NCBI GenBank assembly: GCA_029855925.1
Contig: JAGSHP010000103.1
Span: forward strand, 1-12,021
Direction: 5' to 3'
Source: Candidatus Thorarchaeota archaeon
GTDB taxonomy: Archaea > Asgardarchaeota > Thorarchaeia > Thorarchaeales > Thorarchaeaceae
Length of the DNA stretch: 12,021 nt
This document shows positions 5,891 through 12,021 of the stretch, one piece after another. Made by a program: the position numbers and the translations under genes. The number at the start of each line of letters is the position of its first letter. Within the stretch, counting starts at the first letter, position 1. Under the pieces are notes generated by a model. That model had not been told where the DNA came from and ran no database searches. It worked only from the letters and a program-made list of their open reading frames with translations.

Positions 5891-7879
5891 TTACTCGCGC
5901 TCAGCGACCAGTTTCTCAACAACGCTGGGATCAGCCAGAGTCGTTGTATCACCAATGTCATCAATCTGACCAGCGGCAATGCGCTTGAGAATACGTCTCA
6001 TGATCTTACCTGAGCGTGTCTTTGGCAATGCATCGGCGAACTGAATCTTGGCAGGTGTCGCAATAGGACCGATCTCCTTACGAACGTGCTGCCGTAGTTC
6101 CTGCTTCAGTTCATCAGACTTCTCCACACCAGCTTTCAGGGTCACGAACACGTAGATGTCCTCACCCTTGATGTCATGCGGGAAGCCGACAACTGCTGCC
6201 TCTGCAACTGCAGGGTGCGCCACCAGTGCGCTCTCAATCTCCGCAGTGCCAAGCCGGTGACCGGATACCTTTAGCACATCGTCAATGCGACCCATGACAA
6301 AGTAGTAGCCATCGTCATTGAAACGAGCACCATCACCAGTCATATACATTGGCTTGCCAGTCTCGGGATCCTTGTATTGCACCCAATAGGTGTTGATGAA
6401 CCTGTCATGGTCACCATAGACAGTTCTCATGAGACCTGGCCAGGGTTTCTTGATACAGAGATAACCACCCTCATTTGCTCCTACTGGCTGACCAGATTCA
6501 TCCACAATGATTGGATCGACACCAAAGTATGGGAACGTTGCACTTCCAGGAATCAGGGCTTCTGCGCCAGGCAAGGGAGTGATGATCACACCACCGGTTT
6601 CAGTCTGCCAGTAAGTGTCGACAATTGGGCACTTGCTCTTACCAATTACCTCGTAGTACCAGATCCAAGCCTCGGGATTGATGGGCTCGCCAACTGTACC
6701 GAGAAGGTTCAGAGATGAGAGGTCATGCTTTTTGACTGGCTCTTCGCCGTACTTCATTAGAGCACGGATAGCTGTGGGTGCTGTATAGAACTGGGTGATT
6801 TTGTATTTTTCAACAATTTGCCAGAAACGGTCAACATCAGGGTAGGTTGGAATTCCTTCAAACATTACTGTGGTGGCTCCTGCGGAGAGAGGCCCGTAGA
6901 CAATGTAAGAGTGACCGGTGATCCAGCCAATGTCTGCAGTACACCAGTAGACATCACCAGGATGATAGTCAAAGATGTACAGGAAGGTATGGGTTGTATA
7001 GACCATGTATCCACCAAGAGTGTGAAGGACACCCTTTGGTTTACCAGTGGAGCCTGAGGTGTAGAGAATAAACAGAGGATCCTCTGCATTCATCCACTCG
7101 GTCTCGCACGTTGCATCGACCTTGGCAATCTCATCATGATACCACACGTCTCGTCCATCGACCCAGTTGATATCAACGCCAGTTCTCTTGACAACAAGAA
7201 CCTTCTTGACAGAGGGCGATCCCTCAAGGGCCTTGTCAGCATTTGCCTTGAGTGGGAAGACCTTCCCATTACGGAAGGAACCATCGGCTGTGATGAGGAC
7301 CTTAGCCTCACAGTCATGAATTCGCTCTCTGAGAGAGTCGGAACTGAAGCCACCGAAGACAATGCTGTGGACAGCACCAATTCTGGTACAGGCAAGCATA
7401 GTTATTGCAAGCTCGGGAATCATGGGGAGGTAGATTGCGACACGGTCGCCCTTACCAACACCAAGGTTCTTTAGAATGTTGGCAGCCTTGTTGACTTCGT
7501 CCCTGAGTTGCTCAAATGTGTAGGTAATAGCGTCATCCTCAGGTTCACCTTGCCAGATGAGAGCTACATCCTTGCCACGACCCTCCTCGATGTGTTTGTC
7601 AAGGCAGTTCCATGCCATGTTAGTGACGCCATCTTCGAACCATGTAAATCGAGCATTTTCGGGGTCTTTCCAATCAAACCCTTTAGTGGGCTCTTTCTTC
7701 CAATAGCAGTATTTCTTTGCAATTTCAAGCCAGAACTTGTCAGGATTCTCAACCGACTCCTTCCAGAGCTTCATTCGTTCTTCATGGCTCTTGATATAGG
7801 CCTTGTCGACGAAACTCTTTGGAGGCGGGAACCTGCGCTCTTCGCTTGAGGTTACCGTGATTTTCTTTTCATCGCTCAA
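5891..7879 (-). CDS. acsA: Acetyl-CoA synthetase, AMP-forming
   Basis: It activates acetate with ATP and CoA to acetyl-CoA, AMP and pyrophosphate through acetyl-adenylate. At 662 residues it is full length for the family. The N-terminal Acs extension (about 23-80) precedes the adenylation domain with P-loop YTSGSTGKPKG (273-283). The adenylate motif DTYWQTETGG (421-430) has Trp424 in the position of Salmonella Trp414, which shortens the acyl pocket and argues for acetate or propionate rather than longer acids. The YMTGDGA hinge region and the C-terminal lid end in LPKTRSGKIMRR. Lys625 is the catalytic lysine that protein acetyltransferases silence in many organisms. ATG start, with GGTGA about 13 bases upstream and a TATA box at 7934-7941. 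Its own terminator follows, so it is a single-gene unit. The satP-like acetate transporter upstream points to acetate use. Confidence 0.96.
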   Translation of the reverse strand: MSDEKKITVTSSEERRFPPPKSFVDKAYIKSHEERMKLWKESVENPDKFWLEIAKKYCYWKKEPTKGFDWKDPENARFTWFEDGVTNMAWNCLDKHIEEGRGKDVALIWQGEPEDDAITYTFEQLRDEVNKAANILKNLGVGKGDRVAIYLPMIPELAITMLACTRIGAVHSIVFGGFSSDSLRERIHDCEAKVLITADGSFRNGKVFPLKANADKALEGSPSVKKVLVVKRTGVDINWVDGRDVWYHDEIAKVDATCETEWMNAEDPLFILYTSGSTGKPKGVLHTLGGYMVYTTHTFLYIFDYHPGDVYWCTADIGWITGHSYIVYGPLSAGATTVMFEGIPTYPDVDRFWQIVEKYKITQFYTAPTAIRALMKYGEEPVKKHDLSSLNLLGTVGEPINPEAWIWYYEVIGKSKCPIVDTYWQTETGGVIITPLPGAEALIPGSATFPYFGVDPIIVDESGQPVGANEGGYLCIKKPWPGLMRTVYGDHDRFINTYWVQYKDPETGKPMYMTGDGARFNDDGYYFVMGRIDDVLKVSGHRLGTAEIESALVAHPAVAEAAVVGFPHDIKGEDIYVFVTLKAGVEKSDELKQELRQHVRKEIGPIATPAKIQFADALPKTRSGKIMRRILKRIAAGQIDDIGDTTTLADPSVVEKLVAERE

Positions 7880-7933
7880 CTTTGGTCACCCGGAACCAAA
7901 TAATAGACTGTGTTCCGAACCTTTCTATGTGAA

Positions 7934-7941
7934 TTATAAAC
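7934..7941 (-). promoter_or_regulatory. TATA box of acsA
   Basis: The minus strand reads GTTTATAA in CGTTTATAATTC. A start about 25 bases downstream, near 7912, gives a leader of about 33 bases. This is the clearest TATA box in the window. Confidence 0.55.
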
Positions 7942-7955
7942 GTTGTCCAAATCAA

Positions 7956-7974
7956 ACGGCAATTGCCGAAATTG
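7956..7974. repeat. Overlapping palindromes upstream of the acsA promoter (operator candidate)
   Basis: CGGCAATTGCCG at 7956-7967 is a perfect 12-base palindrome. It overlaps a second inverted repeat, GCAATT (7958-7963) and AATTGC (7969-7974), with a 5-base spacer. The element ends 14 bases upstream of the acsA TATA box, a position expected for an activator of the Lrp/AsnC or other winged-helix type. The regulator is not in the window. Confidence 0.45.
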
Positions 7975-8030
7975 CATTATTTGTATGAACTTGAACTCAT
8001 ACAGCCGAAAAGTGAGGTGGAAGATTGTAG

Positions 8031-8063
8031 AAAAAAGAGAGAGATAGGCCTCCAGTGGAGGCC
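8031..8063 (-). terminator. Hairpin plus T-run terminator of the satP-like gene
   Basis: On the minus strand GGCCTCC and GGAGGCC (8057-8063 and 8047-8053) form a perfect 7-base stem with a 3-base loop. A CT-rich spacer and six T (8031-8036) follow. The stem begins about 20 bases after the satP stop codon. Its plan is the same as the acsA terminator and it separates satP from acsA transcription. Confidence 0.7.
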
Positions 8064-8084
8064 CATTATCATCCGGGATATGAT

Positions 8085-8669
8085 CTACTGCGAGACTGGG
8101 AACGTGGGCCATCCATTTACCTCGGCCATTGCAAGATAAAATGCACTGCCACCACAGACGATACCCTCGAGACCCGCAATGGTTCCGACAACCGCGGCTG
8201 CGTCGAGTGCGCCAGCAAATGTTAGTCCATCAGCTGCAGCTAGCAGGAAGAAGAGAATGGCTAGTGACAGGAACACAAATTGAAGGACTCTGTTCGTCTT
8301 CAGGGTTCCAAAGAACATCAGAAACGTGAAGATGCCCCAACAGACCAAGTATGCAGCCATGGATCCCTTGTCAACCACGGGAGCCCAGGGTGTAGAGAAT
8401 GATGGAAATACGTTAAGGAATACAAAGGTCAGCCAGAAGAGGCCGTAGGACATGAATGCAACAAGTCCAAATGTATTGCCTTTCTTAAACTCCATTATTC
8501 CTGCGACAATCTGAGCCAGTCCACCGTAGAATATACCCATGGCAAAGATCATGCCGAGACTGGTAGCAGCAGGTATGATGCCCGCGGTTCTCAGATTCAA
8601 CAACACTGTTGTCATTCCGAAACCGATCAGTCCGAGCGGCCCTGGGTTTGCAAGTTCATTTTCACTCAT
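8085..8669 (-). CDS. Acetate/succinate transporter, GPR1/FUN34/YaaH (SatP) family
   Basis: This is a six-helix membrane channel/transporter for acetate and related short acids. The 194-residue length equals that of E. coli SatP. The family signature NPGPLGL is at residues 8-14 (usually NPAPLGL), followed by GFGMTTVLLNL. The highly conserved FYGGLAQIVAG and EFKKGNTFGLVAFMSYG, which line the acetate path in solved family members, come next. The rest is mostly hydrophobic helices, with a charged KTNR loop between helices 4 and 5. ATG start 6 bases after GGTG, with a TATA-like GATATAAG at 8721-8728. It lies upstream of acsA on the same strand but has its own terminator. Together they suggest acetate uptake, or release, coupled to activation. 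The specific substrate cannot be read from sequence alone. Confidence 0.93.
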   Translation of the reverse strand: MSENELANPGPLGLIGFGMTTVLLNLRTAGIIPAATSLGMIFAMGIFYGGLAQIVAGIMEFKKGNTFGLVAFMSYGLFWLTFVFLNVFPSFSTPWAPVVDKGSMAAYLVCWGIFTFLMFFGTLKTNRVLQFVFLSLAILFFLLAAADGLTFAGALDAAAVVGTIAGLEGIVCGGSAFYLAMAEVNGWPTFPVSQ

Positions 8670-8720
8670 TCAAACACCATCCAGATTGGAAGTCGTTTCG
8701 AAAGTGGAACTTATGTCTCC

Positions 8721-8728
8721 CTTATATC
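8721..8728 (-). promoter_or_regulatory. TATA box of the satP-like gene
   Basis: The minus strand reads GATATAAG about 52 bases before the ATG, implying a leader near 30 bases. Just upstream, CAACGGG occurs twice (8746-8752 and 8754-8760, plus-strand reading) with an 8-base period. That is a possible activator site. Confidence 0.45.
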
Positions 8729-8786
8729 GATTCCCGTATTTTTTCCAACGGGGCAACGGGACCACATAGTCTTGTATGTCACAACA

Positions 8787-8793
8787 TTTTTAT
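8787..8793 (+). promoter_or_regulatory. TATA-like box of tRNA-Ile
   Basis: TTTTTAT lies 32-38 bases before the mature 5' end of the tRNA. That fits a transcription start a few bases upstream of the tRNA. Confidence 0.4.
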
Positions 8794-8824
8794 CGAGAAT
8801 ATAGTCACCCGATAATCAACAAAG

Positions 8825-8902
8825 GGGCCCGTGGCCTAGGCTGGTTATGGCGTCGCTCTGATAAGGCGAAGATCGCCGGTTCAAATCCGGCCGGGCCCAC
8901 CA
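8825..8902 (+). tRNA. tRNA-Ile (anticodon GAT), CCA encoded
   Basis: The cloverleaf folds completely. The acceptor GGGCCCG (8825-8831) pairs with CGGGCCC (8892-8898), followed by discriminator A and encoded CCA (8900-8902). The D stem is GCC/GGC with GG in the loop. The anticodon stem TCGCT/GGCGA encloses loop CTGATAA with anticodon GAT at 8860-8862. The T stem GCCGG/CCGGC encloses TTCAAAT. There is no intron. G26 (8852), the Trm1 target, and U36-A37, the t6A site and TrmO target class, are present. Enzymes of both kinds are encoded in this window. Confidence 0.97.
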
Positions 8903-8936
8903 CTGTTTCTCTTGATTGAGGCAGGTGAGTCATGAC

Positions 8937-9843
8937 TTAGTCAAAGGCCTCAGGAACCACTCTTTTGATGACATCCAAGGACTCGCGGGTCTCTTGTGAG
9001 GTCAGCTCAAAGATGAGTGGACCAGAGAACTCATCTCGAATCAGTGCCATGAGAAAGTCACGAATGGGCATCTCCCCTCGACCCAAGGGGAATATGGTCG
9101 CTGTGGATTGCAACACCATCGCGCACCTCAAATGCACCATCATGGAGGTGGATCTCGGCGATTCGATCACGGTGGCGTCGATAGAATTCTCGAACAGGCT
9201 CATCTCCAGAGTAGTGTGTCAGGAGGTGGCCGGTATCGAAGCATATGCTGGTATCGTATGTGTCTACAATCTCGCGCATGTACTCAAATGGATACTCGAT
9301 ATTCTCTAATGCGAGAAGCCGTGGAGATATCTCACTCTTAGTAATGATCTCCTCTACGCTCTGGGAGGCATAGGATGCCATCATTCCAAGTATGAGGCTC
9401 ATTATCTCTGGCGTGTAGGTCAGCCTCGAGAACTCGGCGGCAAGAGGTCCTGTGGCATGAAGAACAAATGCCTCAGGATCCAATGGCGATAGGAGGTCAA
9501 TCGCCTCAACAATTGTGTCAACACTTGCGGTACGAATGTGTCCATTGAAACTTGCAGGCTCGACCGACCACAGCGGCAAGTGGACCGTGTAGGTGACTCC
9601 AAGATCATCCCTTAGCCCGGCCAGTTTGTCAACCACTTGTGCAGTCAATGAATTGGGAATGATGTAGTGAATATCGCTAGTAATTTCGATTACTTGGATA
9701 TGGTCAATCGTAGATGCTTCAGAAACGAACTTGGGCAAGTCAAAGAGAGAGAGGTCGAGATGACCATTCGAGAGAAGCCTATCAACTGCTGGTCTTAACT
9801 CTAATGGGACCATTCCAAAGCGCAACATGATGCTCATCCGCAT
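8937..9843 (-). pseudogene. Xylose-isomerase-like TIM-barrel protein (AP endonuclease 2 family), one-base frameshift
   Basis: This is a sugar-phosphate isomerase/endonuclease IV-like barrel of about 300 residues; the substrate is unknown. The first frame (9843-9058) holds strand-end residues typical of metal sites: TVHLP (His88), VLHA (His129), LALENIE (Glu180), CFDTGH (Asp203, His206), IHLHDG (His232/His234) and SDHIPLG (Asp249, His250). It then runs into a stop. The second frame (to 8937) continues exactly where it should: GRGEMPIRDFL, then LIFELTS with the last expected Glu. One extra G in the GGG codon at 9082-9084 explains the break; removing it gives LGRGEMP. All motifs on both sides are well kept, so a sequencing or assembly error is at least as likely as a true mutation. 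The ATG at 9843 has no clear ribosome binding site; Met3 is an alternative. It lies 50 bases downstream of the cyclophilin gene, same strand, probably co-transcribed. Confidence 0.8.
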
Positions 9844-9893
9844 AGTCGCGTGCAGAAAGTCCCTTTAGAGTTATCTCCGGGGGGAGGCACGCA

Positions 9894-10379
9894 CTATCGT
9901 GCAGGAAGCTTCACAAGCTCGTGTTGCTCAATTACGGGGTCTACCTCAATGACCTCGACCTTGAGCATCTTATCGCCTTGGCGTATCTTCTGCACCACAT
10001 CGAAGCCCTCTACGACTCGTCCAAAGACAGTGTGACGACCATCAAGATGTTTGCAATTTGCCTCGTTGAGTACTATGAAGAACTGGCTACCACCAGTATC
10101 ACGACCAGCATGAGCCATTGAGAGAGCACCATTGACGTGCTTCTGACGGGGACCATCAGTTTCGCACGGAATTGCATAGCCTGGGCCACCAGTGCCATTG
10201 CCCACGGGATCGCCCCCCTGAATGACGAAGTCAGGAACAACTCGGTGGAATGTCAGACCATCATAAAAGCCGCTACGTGCTAACTCAACAAAGTTCTTCA
10301 CCGTATTGATTGAATCATCGGACCAGAGTTCGAGCATGATTGTGCCCTTCTCAGTGTCCATCTTTACCTTAGTAACCAT
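9894..10379 (-). CDS. Cyclophilin-type peptidyl-prolyl cis-trans isomerase
   Basis: It speeds proline isomerisation during protein folding; the form is single-domain and cytoplasmic, with no signal peptide. Its 161 residues match cyclophilin A in length. Active-site residues are visible: FHRVVPDFVIQGGDP (44-58) with the catalytic Arg46, Phe51 and Gln54, then NGALSMAHAG (83-92), GSQFFI (97-102) and HLDGRHTVFG (111-120). The position of human Trp121, important for cyclosporin binding, is His111, as in many bacterial cyclophilins. The enzyme is therefore probably active but poorly drug-sensitive. ATG start, with GAGG 9 bases upstream. It is divergent from trm1 across a 131-base gap and followed on the same strand by the TIM-barrel gene. 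Cyclophilins occur patchily in archaea, and closest relatives may be bacterial. Confidence 0.94.
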   Translation of the reverse strand: MVTKVKMDTEKGTIMLELWSDDSINTVKNFVELARSGFYDGLTFHRVVPDFVIQGGDPVGNGTGGPGYAIPCETDGPRQKHVNGALSMAHAGRDTGGSQFFIVLNEANCKHLDGRHTVFGRVVEGFDVVQKIRQGDKMLKVEVIEVDPVIEQHELVKLPAR

Positions 10380-10484
10380 TACAGATGCCTCAGATTTCTG
10401 AATTGTGGATAAGAGCCACTGATTGAGTGACGCCAGGTTTCGTACTTAGAACTTGTGGCAGTGGAAAGAACCATGCCTATTGCC

Positions 10485-10492
10485 TTATTAAA
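10485..10492 (+). promoter_or_regulatory. TATA-like box of trm1-ftsJ
   Basis: TTATTAAA lies about 20 bases before the preferred trm1 ATG at 10511. That would give a leaderless or nearly leaderless transcript. It supports the later start over the upstream GTG at 10427. Confidence 0.35.
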
Positions 10493-10510
10493 GGACTAAG
10501 TGAGAGAGAG

Positions 10511-11716
10511 ATGAAGATGACTGTTCTAAAGGAATATACAGAAGGATTGGTCACATTCCTCAGCGCAGATGTGGACCATTATACTGCAGAGAAGGGGCAA
10601 CCAACTACGAGTATGCCAGTCTTCTATAATCCACGAATGCATCTCAATCGTGATATCTCTGTAATCTTCACTGCGGCATATCAAGAGAGAAGACAAATGG
10701 ACCTCATCTGTGAGCCTCTTGCAGGGTCAGGAGTCAGAACACTGCGATATCTGAAAGAGTGCCCCGGCGACTTTGAGGCTGTCATCTTCGATGCAAATCC
10801 AACAGCAATTGAGATTGCAAGAGAGAATGCCAAGCTGAACAACCTTACAGACCGGGTCCGTATTGTCAGGGGTGATGCAAAGGTCCTGTTGCTCAACGAG
10901 TCTCGGGAGAGAAGGTTCGACTTTGTTGATGTGGACCCGTTCGGGACCCCAGCGCCATTTCTTAATCCCGCAATACAGTCAATGCATCCACACCAGGGAT
11001 TACTTGCACTGACGGCAACGGACATGCCAGCCCTCTGCGGAGTGTATCCGCATGTTGCACAGAGAAAATATGGTGGGCGGTCCATGAGGTCACCATTCAC
11101 TCACGAGACCGCTGTCAGACTGCTCATGGGTCTGGCATTTGTCACTGCAGGAATGAACGACTGCTCTATTGAGCCGCTCGCAGTACTGAGCACAGACCAT
11201 TATGTGCGCGTGTGGCTCGACTTGAAGGCCAGTCGCTCAATTGCGAATGCCCAGTCAAAGATGATGGGGTTTGTCAGGTACTGCCCCTCATGTTTCAACA
11301 TAGATGTGGTCCCATTGCCAGAGATGGAGAGAGCACCACCATTTGAACACATTGGGGACTGCTCAGGCAGAGTCAAGATGGCGGGACCTCTGTGGATAGG
11401 GCCCCTCTTTGACAGAGAGTTCTTGGCAACTGCAAAGAAGGTGGAAACTCAAGGAGGCCAATACCAAAAGCGAACGAGGGCGATGCTGAACCTCATGATT
11501 CAAGAACAAGACTTGACTGAACGACCCTACATAGATCTACATGCGCTATGTGACACGTATGGTCTCACGCCCCCGCGTCGACAGGACATCATGGATGTAC
11601 TGAGCGAAAAGGGCTTCAGTGTATCACGTACACACTTCAGGCCAACCGCGATCCGTACAGATGCACCTGTTGAAACAATACTAAGAACGGTCAATGAACA
11701 TATAGGAGCTGGTTAG
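10511..11716 (+). CDS. trm1: tRNA (guanine26-N2)-dimethyltransferase Trm1
   Basis: It makes m2,2G at position 26 of tRNA, at the D/anticodon stem junction, using S-adenosylmethionine. From ATG 10511 it has 401 residues, normal for archaeal Trm1. Visible motifs, in order: VFYNPRMHLNRDISV near the N-terminus; the AdoMet-binding strand ICEPLAGSGVRTLRYLKE; FDANPTAIEIARENAKLN; catalytic FDFVDVDPFGTPAPFL; ATDMPALCGVYP with RKYGGRSM; and a YCPSC zinc-type pair before the C-terminal domain. The frame is open back to a GTG at 10427. Those 28 extra residues do not resemble the family, a TATA-like box falls inside that stretch, and a purine-rich AGAGAGAG precedes 10511. The later start is therefore preferred; Met at 10517 is also possible. 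The FtsJ gene follows after 4 bases in an operon. Confidence 0.95.
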   Translation: MKMTVLKEYTEGLVTFLSADVDHYTAEKGQPTTSMPVFYNPRMHLNRDISVIFTAAYQERRQMDLICEPLAGSGVRTLRYLKECPGDFEAVIFDANPTAIEIARENAKLNNLTDRVRIVRGDAKVLLLNESRERRFDFVDVDPFGTPAPFLNPAIQSMHPHQGLLALTATDMPALCGVYPHVAQRKYGGRSMRSPFTHETAVRLLMGLAFVTAGMNDCSIEPLAVLSTDHYVRVWLDLKASRSIANAQSKMMGFVRYCPSCFNIDVVPLPEMERAPPFEHIGDCSGRVKMAGPLWIGPLFDREFLATAKKVETQGGQYQKRTRAMLNLMIQEQDLTERPYIDLHALCDTYGLTPPRRQDIMDVLSEKGFSVSRTHFRPTAIRTDAPVETILRTVNEHIGAG

Positions 11717-11720
11717 TCCG

Positions 11721-12021
11721 ATGGGACGCCCCAAAGGCGATAGGAAGAAAGAACACTATTATCGAGAGGCAAAGAAACACGGATACCGTGCTCGCTCCGC
11801 CTACAAACTAAAACAGATCATTAGGAAACAGAAACTGCTGACTGGAGTCGATAAGGTTGTTGAGCTCTGTTCAAGCCCAGGTGGGTGGACGCAGGTTCTC
11901 AGAGAGAAGGATAGGGGTCTTGAGATAGTTGCAGTGGACCTCAGTCCTATGCCACCAGTTGAGGGTGTGAAGTTCGTTCAGGGGGATATTACAAGACAGG
12001 AAACACTCGATGAGGTCGTTC
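11721..12021 (+). CDS. FtsJ/RlmE-family RNA 2'-O-methyltransferase, N-terminal part
   Basis: This is an AdoMet-dependent ribose methyltransferase; archaeal members act on 23S rRNA (RlmE type) or tRNA (Trm7 type). The first 100 codons are present and the window then ends. I translated the N-terminus as MGRPKGDRKKEHYYREAKK. Next come the family block RARSAYKL, whose Lys is the first residue of the K-D-K-E tetrad, and the AdoMet motif VVELCSSPGGW, usually DLxAAPGGW. IVAVDLSPMPPVEG and FVQGDI follow. The ATG at 11721 is preceded by AGGAG (11704-11708) with 12 bases of spacing and lies 4 bases after the trm1 stop. The two are almost certainly co-transcribed, linking two RNA methylations. The rest of the tetrad is beyond the edge. 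Confidence 0.92.
   Translation, partial: MGRPKGDRKKEHYYREAKKHGYRARSAYKLKQIIRKQKLLTGVDKVVELCSSPGGWTQVLREKDRGLEIVAVDLSPMPPVEGVKFVQGDITRQETLDEVV

Noticed and set aside
6377..7849. Several plus-strand open frames of about 80-113 codons opposite acsA
   Set aside because: All lie antisense to conserved acetyl-CoA synthetase motifs, have no plausible ribosome binding sites and resemble no family.
9058..9203. Two separate overlapping small genes at the end of the TIM-barrel gene
   Set aside because: The downstream frame completes the conserved barrel exactly where the first one breaks, so one frameshifted gene explains both.
10427..10510. GTG start 28 codons upstream of the preferred trm1 start
   Set aside because: The extra residues do not resemble Trm1, and a TATA-like box plus purine-rich sequence favour the ATG at 10511.
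1..12021. CRISPR arrays, insertion sequences, integrases or phage genes
   Set aside because: I saw no regularly spaced repeats, transposase motifs, long terminal inverted repeats or attachment-site duplication next to the tRNA.

Overview
This window looks archaeal. It carries the end-processing pair HerA and NurA, an archaeal-type Trm1, a stand-alone FtsJ-family methyltransferase and a tRNA-Ile gene that encodes its CCA end. Several genes have TATA-like boxes 30-100 bases upstream. Base composition is balanced and uniform. Cyclophilin plus a YaaH-type acetate transporter plus AMP-forming acetyl-CoA synthetase would fit an Asgard lineage such as Thorarchaeia. That placement is inference from gene content and needs a phylogeny. 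No mobile element, integrase or CRISPR array is visible, so this is chromosomal core or near-core DNA.

Layout. At 1-933 (minus) is the N-terminal part of herA, cut by the window edge. After a 340-base intergenic region comes a plus-strand gene (1274-2737) that is the most unusual object here: a LarC-type (DUF111) protein with a complete TrmO/TsaA tRNA methyltransferase domain inserted in its middle, and apparently without the C-terminal LarC domain. Convergent to it, on the minus strand, lie nurA (2847-4007) and pyrG, CTP synthase (3991-5685). These two overlap by 17 bases and form an operon with pyrG first. The larC-trmO gene therefore sits, in opposite orientation, between herA and nurA.

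The middle (5841-8669, minus) is an acetate-assimilation module of two separately transcribed genes: satP-like acetate transporter and acsA. Each is followed by a hairpin plus T6 terminator of the same design. acsA has its own TATA box with a 12-base perfect palindrome just upstream. A tRNA-Ile(GAT) gene (8825-8902, plus) diverges from satP.

The right part holds a xylose-isomerase-like TIM-barrel gene (8937-9843, minus) interrupted by a one-base frameshift, then a cyclophilin peptidyl-prolyl isomerase (9894-10379, minus). Divergent from these is a plus-strand tRNA/RNA methyltransferase operon, trm1 (about 10511-11716) followed four bases later by an FtsJ/RlmE-family gene that runs off the window end.

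Themes. RNA modification appears repeatedly: TrmO at A37 of t6A tRNAs, Trm1 at G26 and FtsJ 2'-O-methylation. The tRNA-Ile in the window carries both U36-A37 and G26. DNA end resection (HerA-NurA) and nucleotide supply (PyrG) share a locus, and acetate uptake and activation form a compact neighbourhood. The best candidates for something undescribed are the LarC::TrmO domain insertion and a CTP synthase with a 13-residue insertion that replaces a highly conserved loop near the metal site.
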